Positions 11,960 to 24,607 of a DNA stretch of 64,000 nt are shown one piece after another. The notes below the pieces were generated by a model that ran no database searches, was not told the origin of the DNA, and saw only the letters and a program-made list of their open reading frames with translations. A program made the translations under genes and the position numbers. The first letter of the stretch is position 1. Every line of letters begins with the position of its first letter. The stretch comes from Pseudisothecium myosuroides (taxonomy: Eukaryota > Streptophyta > Bryopsida > Hypnales > Lembophyllaceae). The DNA is taken from NCBI GenBank assembly GCA_951799445.1, contig OX637295.1:21018001-21082000 (forward strand), in the 5' to 3' direction.

Positions 11960-12940
11960 AGTAATGAAACACATCCTCAAAAAACTTATATAGAAGGGAT
12001 TTAAAAAACAAAAATGAGACTAAAGTATGGAAATTTGTGATGTACCACCTTTAAAATTGTTCACAAAGACCAGGAAGACTTTATCTAGTATTTGTAGTAT
12101 ATAACAAATGTACATCAAAATTTAAAATATTGAATTTTTAAGGGCTATGTATTATAAAATGCCTTGATTTTGGTTAGAGGTGCTATTTAACTATTAGTTT
12201 TTACATATTTAATTTTTTTCTCAATTTGCACATTTTTATTCTTTGTAATAGCAAGGTAAAGGATTTGGAGGTCTTTTTTGACAAATTTTCTTGGAGGAGG
12301 TACTTCCTTGCAAAAAGGAGGTATATATGGCACGATTGGATATTAAAAGGGATTTACAATTATTCTTTTGTCAAATTATCACATTTCTATTGTTTGGTAA
12401 GAGTATTAAGTAGGACCAAAGCATTATAAGTTGAAGATAGTAAAATGGCTTTTGTTGATCTTTTTGCCTGATTTGATTTCCTAATAAGTCTAAGCTAAAT
12501 TTGAGAATGTTACCAAAATTAATCATAAACTAGATGAATAATTAAAAAAAAATTGAATCTTTAAATATGCTTTTTGTTGTACTTGAAGACAAAATTTCAT
12601 CACATGTATTTCTTAATTCATAGACAATTTGTTCATATTTTAATACAAATAGATGAAGTTCTAATTTCCTATATTTATATACCTTGCTTTTTTGTATAGA
12701 TGCATCTTAAGCAATTAAGTCCTGAAGCAAAAATAGAAAGCTACAATCAATTTTATTAACTATAAATTACTCATTTATAGAGAGAAAACGAGACATCTAG
12801 ATAAACAACTATGGAAACAAAAAAATTATATATTTTTTAACATCCTACAATTTGTGTAATTGCAAACAACTTACAAGCCAACAAACAATTCACAAGTCAA
12901 CAAAAATAGTACACTAGATCGATTATATAATTGGAGCCAA

Positions 12941-14993
12941 ATACGGTATAGAGGCTTGGTTTAATACAAAGTTGGCCAAAAGATTAGGATATGAACACTT
13001 TTTATTACCAATATATTATTCATTTTGAAGCCAACTACAAACTAAAGAATCCACAAATACTTGTTATTTTTATATGCTGTATTTTTAGGTAGTTGATGCT
13101 GTACTTTTTAGATTGTAATTGAATTGGTATATCACATTTTGATGGTAGAGAGTTAATTTTGGATTTTTAAAAAATTTCTAATCAATTTTTTTCCAAAAAA
13201 CATTGAAGTAAGGTATATACTACTAGTGGGTGATTGCAAGAAATACCTGCCATTTTTGTTGCATTTTACAGTACTAATGCCTTTTTTCTTGGTGTACTTT
13301 AAAATTAAAAAAAAATAATTTAACCAAAAAATAATATGGTCAATGTATACACCTATAAAATGAAGTTAACCACCAAAAAAAAATTGTAGAAAAATTCTCT
13401 AAGTAGGAAATCTGGAAAAATGTCAAATCTCAGAAAATACATACTTTGATCTTTTAATTAGTAAAAAAAAGGAAAATAAATTTAATGAAGAAAATAATAT
13501 CCATTTGTAATTTTTTTTATAAAGATACTCATTTACCAAAAAAACTTCCAAAATAATTTTTTTGAGAAATGCAAGGAAAGAAAGGCTCACTTTGTGGACT
13601 TCTACACAACATATAATTAACTATTTTTAGAATTTTTTTGAACAACAGCTAAAAGTATACTATAAGACCATCCCCTCTAAATTTCAGCTCCAAATTTGTT
13701 TATTTGGGCACTTATTTGTTAAAAGAAATCCAAATTGGCAAGTGTGATAAAATTAGGGTTTATTTTTGGACAATAAAACATTTTTTTAAATCCAAAAAAT
13801 TAGGCAAGGCGCATAATAGTCATAACTACCATGCCTATGAACTTTGAGTCATTTGAAGTGAGAATGCAAAAGTTTAGGCCAAAAAACTAATCAGCACGCA
13901 AGGTGTGAAGCAAAATATGATAGTTGTTTCTTGCATTCACCCTAGTCTCTATCTGGCAAATTTTAACTGAAAGTAGTGTGGTCTTGTTTACACTAGGGAC
14001 TATTTACTCCAATGTTCACTTGACAATAACTTGAGATTTTAGGCAATACTATTAGAAGTTTAACCACCCAATATTCTTGTCAAGTGGCACATGTGGATAG
14101 TTTTTTGACAATTTACCATCCTCTTCTTTTCCGTGGCATCATTGTCTACTTTTTTCTAGATTTTAAGAGGAAAGGCTTTGAATTCAAGGGTTAGAAAGTA
14201 AAGGTTAGAATGTGAGCATTTGAAGTTCACATATATTAAAAGTGAGGACTTGAGTAAGAGTTATAAGTTGCGGTTTGATGGCAAGGTTCATCAGGTGAAG
14301 GTTTGATGCAAGGGTTAGAAGGTGAGAGTTAGGAGGTGAGGGTTCAAGTAGCTAAAGATGTAAAAGTGCTAAAAATAGAAGTCAAGGGCTAAAAAATATT
14401 ATTGTGATTTGTTAAAGTACCAATGTCTGTAGAAAAATTCTAAGATAGAATAATGAAGAATGTGTTATATATGTGCACATAAGATTTTTTTAATACTTGA
14501 TTGGTTTAATCAAGCATATAATTGTATAAAAAATTTAAAATTTTATTAAAAAGATGTGTATTGAACGTGATTTGTGCTTGATTCTTTCCATTGGTCTATA
14601 TTGGCAAGATATTAAGTCATTTCTTCTTAATTCTATTGGAAAACTTTCTTTGATTCATGCTTGACATTATTTATTATATTTTTTTTTGGTAATTTTATAA
14701 TACAAGGATGTATCTGAATCAAAAGTCTCCTCAAGAAGGAAGAAAGATTGATCACATTACTACCTTGGTTACACAATACAAGTAAATATTTGTAGAGTTC
14801 ATCACAACTTCAACTTATTCAAAGGCCCCTATATAGTAACTTGTCATTTACATGAGTAATTTACATGAGTAATTGATTTATATCTTTATAGAGACATAGG
14901 ACTTAGCAATTGTTTTCCAAATTCGGTAGCCTAACTTGACTATATCAAGATCCCAATGAAAGGAAATATTTAGAAAAACTACAATCGAGGAAT
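12941..14993. other. Spacer between the inverted arms
   Basis: A unique AT-rich 2053-bp spacer. It holds a complete TIR element (13228-13942) and a degenerate stretch at about 14170-14350 in which variants of AAGGGTTAGAAGGTGAG recur. No gene is seen. Confidence 0.7.
13228..13942. mobile_element. TIR element with 4-bp target duplication (TAGT)
   Basis: The left end GGGTGATTGCAAGAAA and the right end, read in complement, GGGTGAATGCAAGAAA match at 15 of 16 bases. TAGT flanks both sides (13224-13227 and 13943-13946). A second member with the same terminal motif lies at 32763-35100, with TTAC on both sides. No open frame, so non-autonomous. The superfamily is not assigned; a 4-bp duplication of variable sequence is unusual among common plant DNA transposons. 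Confidence 0.75.
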
Positions 14994-15974
14994 TTGGCTC
15001 CAATTATATAATCGATCTAGTGTACTATTTTTGTTGACTTGTGAATTGTTTGTTGGCTTGTAAGTTGTTTGCAATTACACAAATTGTAGGATGTTAAAAA
15101 ATATATAATTTTTTTGTTTCCATAGTTGTTTATCTAGATGTCTCGTTTTCTCTCTATAAATGAGTAATTTATAGTTAATAAAATTGATTGTAGCTTTCTA
15201 TTTTTGCTTCAGGACTTAATTGCTTAAGATGCATCTATACAAAAAAGCAAGGTATATAAATATAGGAAATTAGAACTTCATCTATTTGTATTAAAATATG
15301 AACAAATTGTCTATGAATTAAGAAATACATGTGATGAAATTTTGTCTTCAAGTACAACAAAAAGCATATTTAAAGATTCAATTTTTTTTTAATTATTCAT
15401 CTAGTTTATGATTAATTTTGGTAACATTCTCAAATTTAGCTTAGACTTATTAGGAAATCAAATCAGGCAAAAAGATCAACAAAAGCCATTTTACTATCTT
15501 CAACTTATAATGCTTTGGTCCTACTTAATACTCTTACCAAACAATAGAAATGTGATAATTTGACAAAAGAATAATTGTAAATCCCTTTTAATATCCAATC
15601 GTGCCATATATACCTCCTTTTTGCAAGGAAGTACCTCCTCCAAGAAAATTTGTCAAAAAAGACCTCCAAATCCTTTACCTTGCTATTACAAAGAATAAAA
15701 ATGTGCAAATTGAGAAAAAAATTAAATATGTAAAAACTAATAGTTAAATAGCACCTCTAACCAAAATCAAGGCATTTTATAATACATAGCCCTTAAAAAT
15801 TCAATATTTTAAATTTTGATGTACATTTGTTATATACTACAAATACTAGATAAAGTCTTCCTGGTCTTTGTGAACAATTTTAAAGGTGGTACATCACAAA
15901 TTTCCATACTTTAGTCTCATTTTTGTTTTTTAAATCCCTTCTATATAAGTTTTTTGAGGATGTGTTTCATTACT

Positions 15975-15976
<2 letters not shown>

Positions 15977-16008
<32 letters not shown>
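15977..16008. repeat. (CATA)n microsatellite, right arm
   Basis: Mirror of the left-arm microsatellite, same unit number. Confidence 0.9.
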
Positions 16009-16011
<3 letters not shown>

Positions 16012-16214
16012 GTATATATATTTGTCAATTCTTTTGTCAAATGTTGAAATTTATTTTTTATACCTATAACAACAAAATTATGATGTTCCAAAACTATTCT
16101 CATCAATATCAACGATGCACATTTCCTTGAAGTCTCGTAAGAAGGATGACCTCAAAATATTACACAAGTACACTTTTCTTTAGAGTCTCACTAGTAGGAT
16201 CAAATTAGCAATAG

Positions 16215-16221
16215 TATAAAA
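16215..16221 (+). promoter_or_regulatory. TATA box, right STP gene
   Basis: TATAAAA about 165 bp before the start codon, followed by an AT-poor leader; identical in the left arm. Confidence 0.55.
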
Positions 16222-16385
16222 GGGCACTCCTCCCTATCTATTTTTACATCTTTGTAACAAGCCAGTGGGCTACATTTGCACTTGCATTTATTGTCACTTT
16301 TGTAGGCAACATCCTATTGTTGTAGAATTTGTTGTGTTACCAATTGTTGAGACTTGCACCTTTGTGGTGAGTGTTGTTCAACAAA

Positions 16386-18414
16386 ATGGCCCATGGGGCT
16401 ATGATGTCCGTTGGGGAGATCCAACACTACCCCGGTCGAACCACTTTCTTCCTATGGTTGGTTTGTGTTCTTGCTGCTTCGGGTGGTCTCATGTTTGGAT
16501 ATGATGTCGGCATCTCAGGTACATATTTGAGACGTTATTGGGCTTCTTGATTGTAGGTTCTTTTTTGTCTTCTCTTCTAATAACTTGGTTATTTCTTTTT
16601 TCTTGACTCATACATGTATAGTGACATTTATGGATGAGTTTCTTTTCAAATTCTTGTCTTTTGTCCTTCCAATTTTGGTAGTTGCCTTGAAGGGGTTTAT
16701 TAAATTACAAATGTTAACTCTTGCCTTATGGGGGTTTATTCTTGTAGGTGGTGTGACATCTATGGATGAGTTTCTTTCCAAGTTCTTCCCTGCTATACTA
16801 GAAAAGAAACACAAACATGCCAATATCAACAATGCTTATTGCAAATACAATGACCAAAAGCTTCAAGCGTTCACTTCTTCTCTTTACATCACGGCCCTTC
16901 TTGCCTCTTTGGTTAGCTCATATACAACACGACATTATGGCCGCAAAGCCACCATGCTCATTGCCGGCGTTGCCTTTTGCCTTGGAGTTGTATTCACATC
17001 GGCGGCACAAAAGATTATCATACTCATCATTGGTAGGATTTTACTTGGATGGGGAGTAGGATTTGCCAATCAAGCTGTGCCGCTCTACCTTTCCGAGATG
17101 GCACCTTCCAAATGGCGTGGGGCTCTCAACATCCTCTTCCAACTTGCGGTGACAATCGGGATCCTATTTGCCAATTTGGTCAATTACGGCACAGAAAAGA
17201 TGCAATCCAATGGATGGCGGGTTTCCCTTGCCATCGCCGGAATCCCCGCGGCCTTGATTACCATTGGTGGAATTATTCTACCCGACACACCCAACTCGTT
17301 GGTGCAACGGGGGAAACTTGACAATGGAAGGAAGGTCCTACAACGCATCCGTGGCATAGAAGACGTGGACCAAGAGTTCCAAGACATTGTTGCCGCAAGC
17401 AATGAAGCGGCCGCCTTGGAGACAAGTGCGTTTCGTAACGTGATGAAGCACCGCAACCGCCCCCAACTCATCATCTCCATGCTCTTGCAACTCTTCCAAC
17501 AATTCACGGGGATCAACGCCATCATGTTCTATGCACCCGTGTTGTTCCAAACGGTGGGGTTTGGAAACTCCGCATCATTGTATTCATCGGTGATTGTGGG
17601 CGCCGTGAATGTGTTGTCCACCTTGGTGGCCATTTTCATGGTGGACCGCAAGGGACGTCGATGGCTCCTCCTTGAAGCTTGTGTTCAAATGTTTGTGGCC
17701 CAGGTACAAACCTTCCACCAGTGTTTCCTTTTCCTACTCTTGTGTGTACATCATCCAATTCATTCAAGCTAATCACAAGGACACAATGGAGCTTTCATCA
17801 ATTGTTGTATTACTAAACCATAATGAAGGTCTCTACTCCATGACATCCTTGTTTTCAATTCTAAGGCAATGAAAGTTTATTCCTTTAGTATGGTTTCTAT
17901 CTATACTCACGTGTGATTGTGCTCTTGTGCTCTTGTGTAGGTGGCGGTTGGCATCATTCTTGCTCTAGGATTGAAGGGCACCACTATGGCCTCGTACTTG
18001 GGGTGGATTGCGGTGGTGTTGATTTGTGTCTACGTTTCGTCTTTTGCATGGTCATGGGGGCCTTTGGGGTGGTTGATTCCAAGTGAGATCTATCCTTTGG
18101 ATACACGATCGGCGGGGCAAGCCATCACTGTGTCCACCAACATGTTCTTCACGTTTGTCATTGGGCAAGTGTTCTTATCGATGTTGTGTGCATTCAAGTG
18201 GGGGGTCTTCCTCTTCTTTGCTGGGTGGGTGTTAGTAATGATGGCATTCACCTATTGGTTCATTCCGGAGACCAAGGGCATCCCCATTGAAGAAATGGGC
18301 TTGGTGTGGACTGGACATTGGTTTTGGAAGCGCTTTGTTCCAACTTCAACAACTCCTCGACTCGTGAGTGAAGTGAAGACCAACAATATGGAAATGGGTG
18401 CAAACAACAACTAG
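16386..18414 (+). CDS. STP-type monosaccharide/H+ symporter, right copy
   Basis: Same protein as the left copy: proton-driven hexose uptake across the plasma membrane, 12-helix MFS fold. Exons are 16386-16518, 16748-17703 and 17941-18414, with introns GTACATAT...TTGTAG and GTACAAAC...GTGTAG; 1563 nt, 520 residues. The start ATG at 16386 opens [12 protein letters not shown], giving the usual short STP cytoplasmic N-terminus before helix 1 ([18 protein letters not shown]). An open frame runs back through intron 1 to 16585, but that would lose the N-terminal helix and Asp40, so it is not the start. The C-terminus is [24 protein letters not shown]. Both copies have intact promoters and reading frames, so both could be expressed. 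Confidence 0.97.
16621..16656 (+). repeat. Partial copy of exon 2 start inside STP intron 1 (right)
   Basis: GTGACATTTATGGATGAG at 16621 repeats, with few changes, GTGACATCTATGGATGAG at 16753 in exon 2, and similarity continues for about 36 bp. The intronic copy is not preceded by the exon's TTGTAGGTGG acceptor context. It reads like a short tandem duplication that left an exon fragment in the intron. Confidence 0.8.
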
Positions 18415-19132
18415 ATTATTTTGTAAATAGTTGATATCCAAAGCATTTAGAGGGTTTTGAAATACCTCTCGTTGATTTTTCTACATGTAGCAAGATGTAT
18501 TTGAAAATATGCATATTGAATAAAGCATGGGCATTGAAGGTTGTGTTTTCAAATATTAATAAGAACATTCAAGAACTTGAAACATCAATTAGCCATGGTA
18601 TAAATAATGTCACAAGACTACTTTGCAATTGTTTATAGAATGTACAATTTTTTTTTTTTGATTTTCCTTCAAGATCATGTGTTTGTTTGAGCGCAAGAAC
18701 TATGATAAAAATATTACTTCATATTCTACAAAAATGACCTCTACAATTTCTATAATTCCTCAAAATTACAAGTTGTTGCACCTAGTTGTAGGATCATGGT
18801 AACAATAGGTGATTTTTTAACAAAAGTTTCAAATTTTTTATTGAATTGTTGTATTTATAGTATACAAGAATAGGATGTTGTTTGAATATCCAAAATCTTA
18901 GAGGCATAGATTTCACACTTTGGGTCATTAAGGTAGCTTTGTAGGGAATTTCTAAGCCTCTAGTAGCAGCTTTGAGAGTACAGTTGGCAGTGTTGTAGAC
19001 AATTATTGCAATTTCTCACTTTAAAGTGCATTGCACAAAATTGTTATTTTGCTTTGTTATTAACCTTGAAACACTAAAGAGGGCGTTGTGTCCTTCGGAT
19101 GACATCAAGGACGCCTAAAAGATGGAAATAAT

Positions 19133-20451
19133 CAATTCTTCTATCTTCCCCTATGTTCCCTTGTGAATGATGATGTCCATTTACTGCAAATGTTTTAGAT
19201 TCAAGAATGAAAAGCCATTTTAAATTTTCGCAAAAGAAAACTTTAATATTTATTTATTTATTTTCATTATAATTTTTGATATCTATTGTTTATATGTTTT
19301 TTTGGATATAAATATTTTCTAAAAGAAATCATTTTGAAAGATAATGGAACTATCTACATATCTAAATTTAAGTAAAAATTATTGAAATGATTGAAAAGTT
19401 GATGAATTGGATGGAAAATTATGAGATTCAAGAGTAATTTTTTTGTAATATTGTAACATAGGTAGACTAGAGAGTAATTCAAGTAGTGAAATGTATGATG
19501 AACCCAACTAATTATGAAGTAGTGTATAATTAGGAAATTCTACGTGCTCTCTGGTGTAGAATATTGTTTAGAATAATTTCTATTTAGATATAGTGACCAA
19601 TTTTAACTTAGCAATCAAAAATTATTGAGGTGTCACAATTTGGTGAAGGCCTTTGCATTTAAGGTAAATGAAACTTCATCTAAAATTATTCGACTAAGAA
19701 ATAACCTTAGACTCTATAATATTTTTAAACATAAAGATTGGGTACTCCCTTTTATTAGTTTCATGGTAGCATTGTAAATGTACCTCTTCTACAATATTGT
19801 AGGATTTTAGGAGAAAATCTAATTCAAGAATTTCAAGAATTTTGAATATTTCAATACAAAAGGGACAAAAATGCATTGGACGCAACAAGCTTATTCCTTG
19901 AAGTTTGAAAATATCATGTCTAATTAGAAATTGAAAGATGGCTACAAATTCTTATAGCATATATTTTTAGATATCACATTAATAAAACATGAATTTTCAA
20001 ATGCAGTCTAGTCAAATAATCTAAAATATGTATTTAGTGTACAATATTGACATTGTTGTATTTTGATTCAAAATTTAAAATAACTCATTAATTTTTTTAT
20101 TCTATGTATTAAAAATTAATAATGTTTACATAGTGAAGTTATCTTGAAAAGGGTTGCATTACACTATATTGCATTGTAATTATAATACTCAAAAGCATTA
20201 GTATTGGAATTAGTACACATACTTCATATTGTCTTTAGATTTCTTACTTTCACAAAAGAACAAATGGATGCCACCTAAAATTGCATCACAAAAAATACAA
20301 GTTTCTTCTAGTATTTCAAAATTCTTTGTCATCTCTACACTATGACTAAGTAGTATAGAATATTGAAAGCAATACATAATCTCAAATAAACCAAAAGCAC
20401 AATTTTATGTCAATGTAATGAATTGAATCCAAATCTCTTATATAATAGTAG
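19133..20451. other. AT-rich intergenic
   Basis: No gene, RNA or complete transposon recognised. A 64-codon minus-strand frame at 19694-19888 has no recognisable motif. Confidence 0.4.
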
Positions 20452-21880
20452 ATGCATGAATGCGAATATGTTAAAAAAAAATGTCTTAATATACAACAAG
20501 AGTTTAATGGGGTGATTTTGCAACAATTTTTTGGACAAAAAAATACTTTCAAAGACCACTTTATGTATGAACTCAAAATATTAAAGACTATTATGTCCAA
20601 ATGTTGTGATGTATATCCACATCTTTGTCTTCTAAAATTGGCTCACAAATTTGAACAATTAGATTATAGAATACGTAAAAGAAACAAATCAAATCAAATC
20701 AACTTTAACATTTCAAAAACCAAGATGCAAACCATTGTGTATTTCCTTCTTCACCTGAATCCTCAAAACAAATCTCTTAAGGAAATTTACATTGTCATCA
20801 AAATAACAAATTAGTTTGATCAAATAAACATTTTTGTTGGAACAATGAGTTGGGTTTTTTACTAATAAACATTTTCAAAAACAATCCCACATCAACAAAA
20901 GGAAACATTGTCATTGTACCAACTTTTGGTAAATCTACTAATGCGAGTATAAATACTTCTCAAAAGGAGACAAAGAGTCGTCAAAAATGTGAAGTACAAA
21001 GAAAATATAAAAAATGCTCATGGCATTCATTTCCAAAAAAATTCAACTTTATTTATACATGGTTCAAATTATAATTCAAAAATTCAAATTTTTTAATTAT
21101 AACAAAAGTTGAATTAAGACAAACAAATAATTGTATAGATCTAATCAATTTACCAATACCTCAAAAAGATCCGCACACTATTCAAAATCATTGAATTTTT
21201 AACATTGAAATTTTATTTTTTTTAAATACTTAGTTGATTCAACTATAAATAGTCAAATCTTAGAAAATAACCTAAAATCAACAATGCTTAATATTCAATC
21301 AATATTCAACAACCTTACCAATTCAATTATTACTATTTTTGAATTGAAAGATACAAGTATTGTATGAAAATTAAAGAACCTAAAAAACACAAACGCATGA
21401 TTAAAAATAAAATCTTAAGTAGTTTAGAAACATCTATACTTCCATTCAATGATTCTAATATAGAGATAGAAATAGAGCCAAAAATAAAATTAAAATGATT
21501 ACATTCTATAAATGTACAAATTATGTATAAAAATAAAAATAAAAATAAAAATTTGATTAAGAAGATTTATGACAAAAAAATTTATGGTATTTTAGAAACT
21601 TGTATTAATTCAAAATATCTTAAAAAATAAATTATTTATAAACATATTCACGATATTGAACAAACCAAATCCCGAATTTTCACTCATATGAGATATACAC
21701 AAAATAAATTTTCAATAAACACAATCAATCTAAATTGAAACAGCTACAAAGACAAAGAAATTGATGAAATTCAAAAATACAATAAAAATAATAATACATA
21801 TAATGTTGAAAATGAGAAACCAAAAGAAGTTATTGAAATTGATTGTACTAAAATGGCAATTCAATGAAAGCTCTATAAAA
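20452..21880 (+). pseudogene. Coding-like, very AT-rich tract of unknown origin
   Basis: The tract opens with an ATG frame of 120 codons (20452-20814), long for DNA this AT-rich, where stops should come about every ten codons. A 74-codon frame (20850-21074) follows, then several in-frame stretches of Lys/Ile/Asn/Glu-rich sequence separated by stops as far as about 21880 (for example 21361-21497). The composition differs from the transporter and Ran genes, and no intron signals stand out. I recognise no family. It could be a decayed insertion from an AT-rich genome (organelle, virus or bacterium) or chance. I call it a remnant only tentatively. Confidence 0.3.
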
Positions 21881-21968
21881 AATAGATCCCAATTAGATCA
21901 CATATGGGCAAACACTCATTAGATAGTATAGCTTGTGTAACAAATACATATTAGCCTAATTACCTTAA

Positions 21969-22567
21969 TCCCTAAAAGACCCACTATTTCAAGTGTAAAG
22001 AGCGAAAAATTTAAAAATGGTATTATTTTGCATATCTAGCCGTAGGATCTTGTAGTACACTAGTATGAGAATATGTGGTAAAAATTTCAAACACTTTGAC
22101 TGCATAGATTACAAGATAAGTGTGTTCAAAGTGAAGAAATCATGTTTTTTGGCACCTAGGCAAACTAGTTTATGCCTAGGTGAAACTTTGAATCTTCTTA
22201 AGTTAAAATTTTGTTTTATAGATTTTGAATTAAAAAAAAATTATTGTGAAGAACTAAGTTGAGAATGTAGGGAAAATAAAATTTAAAAATAACATGATTC
22301 TTATTCTCTAAATACAATTTATGAGAAACAAATCTTTAATAGTTTTATTTCAATTTTTTATGGATTTTTTTCCACCTACTAAGTTTAATTCTAGGCTTAT
22401 AACCTTTACTTTTAGGCACCAAATTGAAATATAAATTGTATTCCCCAGAAAGCTAATCAGTTTTCTATCCTATGAAACAGTTTTAAAAAGTTTCAACAAA
22501 AATTGAGCTCATAGGAACTTGCTTGGAATCCATTTTGTTGCTTGAGGGGACAATGGTCTTTTAGGGG
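21969..22567 (+). mobile_element. TTAA-flanked TIR element, copy A
   Basis: Left end TTAA|TCCCTAAAAGACC (TTAA at 21965-21968) and right end CTTTTAGGGG|TTAA (TTAA at 22568-22571). The interior shares the block around CTAGCCGTAGGATCTTG and TATGAGAATATGTGG with other family members near 33870, 35650 and 56290. No transposase frame. TTAA duplication with ends rich in C then TAAA is the piggyBac pattern. Confidence 0.75.
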
Positions 22568-22929
22568 TTAAGCCAATTTACATTGCATTCAAACTACCAA
22601 ATCACCTTCGGAAATACAATACTCAATCATTTTCATCTCCATTTATTTAATTTTAGTTAAAAAACTAAAATCAATTTATTTGCACACTCTAAAGAAGAAA
22701 AAGGCTTTGTATCAACAAAAACTAGAATTTTGAAAGTTTGAATGCAACCTTATTTTAAAAAAACTAAAAAAGCTCTTGTTACATGGACAAAGCCTCTCGT
22801 AGCGTAGTTGCTTGTTTGTATCACTTCTAAGTTGCTTCTTCCTTAGAAAGAGACCCCCGCGCCTCCTCAAGAAAGGATTGACCCTTCCTTATTGTCCCGT
22901 GTTTCATCCCTAAAAAAACTCAAAAACTT

Positions 22930-23320
22930 TTTTTGGGCCACCCTTCACAAAATTTGCAAATTCTAAATTCATATTGTAATCAGAGGCCTCAAACTAGCTA
23001 AAAGAGGGAAGAAATACAAAATTTATATAGCACAAAATAGGGGGCAATTTTTACATTCACCCTTAGTTGGGGCAATAAGGGGATAATTTTTGCATTTACC
23101 CTTAGTTGGCGCAATAAGGGGGTCAATCTTCCCTGGTCCTCCGGTCGGGGTGAATTGACCCCCTCACTTGGCCTCCCAAATCATTCCAAGGATGCATGTG
23201 AAAAAAAGCCCCCTATTTTGAGCCGTCTTAGGGTTTGTTCTTAACATCTCCTAGCTAATTTGGGGCCTCTAATTGCAAATATGAATTCAAAATTTGCAAA
23301 TTTTATCTTAAGGTAGTTTG
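22930..23320. repeat. Foldback with internal duplication
   Basis: The left arm near 22935-23040 (AAAATTTGCAAATTCTAAAT, then AGAGGCCTCAAACTAGCTA) is inverted at about 23205-23310. Inside, a roughly 46-bp unit containing CACCCTTAGTTGG occurs twice (23044 and 23090). Edges and target duplication could not be fixed. From 22568 to 22929 and from 23321 to 24150 I see only AT-rich sequence. Confidence 0.5.
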
Positions 23321-24149
23321 CTCTAAAAGCGAGCGGCCTCTTCAAATCAATCCTATATTTAAGTCTGAAATGGACATTAGGTGGTCCTTAAATGGACTTC
23401 TCAAGCCATTGAGAGAATCGAGAGAAAAAACATTATTTATTGCTAGAGCCAATCATTGGCCTTCATTTACTCAAATCTCTTTAGAAGTTGGAAGTGGTCG
23501 GATTTTGGAAGACCTAGGGTCATAAATAGGTGCCTACAACAATTTTTTTGAAAATTCATAAGTAATTCAAAAATGATTCAAAAAATATGAAACCACTTGT
23601 CTTACTTTCCACATCCATTTTTCTTTCTCAGAAAAATGATCCAAAAATATTTCTATTCATAGAAATGTGTGAAAAAGGCAGACTAGCCCTTAAATGGTTG
23701 CTTTTAGAGCATATTACCTTACCTCGCAAATAAAAAAAATTCAAGGTTTTCCCTCAAGGCCAAGCGAGGGCCCTCTAGACGGAGCCTCCAAAACTTTTGC
23801 CACACCCTGAACAACTTTTCTTAGAATGTGAGCAGCAGGGCTTTTTTTTCATTTATTATGAAGTGCCAAAGTTGTGATGTAAAATGTTACAATAATGCTC
23901 CAAATTTTAGCATTCATCCACATATTGGATAGAAAATATCACATTAGTACAAATCACATGTCTATAATTATATTTTCATTCACAATTTTAGCGAAATCAT
24001 CCAAGATTTTTTTTTAATTCAGAGTTTTTTGGCGAAAAACTTCACAATTTTCTGTCATTTTTTAGCCAAATTATTTTTTTCTGGTGCAATCTGGCACCAG
24101 AAAGAAAAAAAAAATGCCCTGGTGAGCACCCAATCCGAGGTGTCCAGAT

Positions 24150-24607
24150 GGCCTGTTTCCCGTCATTCAAAACCGGGGACCGTTGAATACCGTTTGAAGG
24201 GCACCACTCACGGCCCCAGGGTAGCTTACAGTCAACGCACCCCCAGCGAAGGCCAAGCGAGAAAGGGCGCCTGGGGACCGCGGACTGGAGACCGTGGGGA
24301 CTGGGGACCGTGGACCACCGGGAACTACCGGTCACCACCGGGAATAGGGTTAGGGCACGAGGCGCCAAATTTGTACCGCAATTCCATCCGACGGTTCAGA
24401 TCGTCTCCATCGACGGCTCCCAACGTTCCCTGCGCTTCCTGCTGGCACCTCTTCCCGTCGTTCCGTAAAGAAGCTCCCCGTCCCCTCAGCATTTCATACC
24501 CCCTCTCTCTGTTGTTTTCCTTCCCGGGAGAGACTCTGCTGCTTGTTGTGCGCGATCACTACCTCACACCGTCTTTTCGTTGCTGCGGATTCGTGCAGCT
24601 TCACATT
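24150..24607 (+). promoter_or_regulatory. Promoter and 5' leader of Ran copy 3
   Basis: A GC-rich island. It holds the telomere-like box TAGGGTTAGGG at 24345-24355 and ATCCGACGGTTCAGA at 24386-24400, in the same order as upstream of Ran copy 2, and ends in GTGCAGCTTCACATT before the ATG. The 24250-24340 part repeats GGGGACCG/GGGGACTG motifs. No TATA box as clear as in copy 2. Confidence 0.55.

Larger units (their letters stand above)
8803..12940 (+). repeat. Left arm of the 4.1 kb inverted repeat
   Basis: Every left position pairs with the right-arm position that brings the sum to 27934, from about 8853 to 12940, so there is no net indel across more than 4 kb. All coding and non-coding stretches I compared were identical. 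Differences were seen only near the outer edge: single bases at 8868, 8912 and 8941, then an indel near 8840. Pairing fades near 8803. The inner edge is sharp at 12940/14994. The arm contains a whole transporter gene, its promoter, introns and a microsatellite. Confidence 0.93.
14994..19132 (-). repeat. Right arm of the 4.1 kb inverted repeat
   Basis: Reverse complement of the left arm, with constant coordinate sum 27934. Sharp inner edge at 14994, frayed outer edge after about 19080. Confidence 0.93.

Noticed and set aside
12226..15708. Identical 67-codon frames in both arms of the inverted repeat
   Set aside because: Identity only reflects the duplicated DNA; no motif, promoter or splice context.
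16585..16747. Extending the transporter upstream through intron 1 (395-codon frame)
   Set aside because: This would drop the first transmembrane helix and the conserved FGYDVGISG segment, which splicing from the 16386 ATG supplies exactly in phase.
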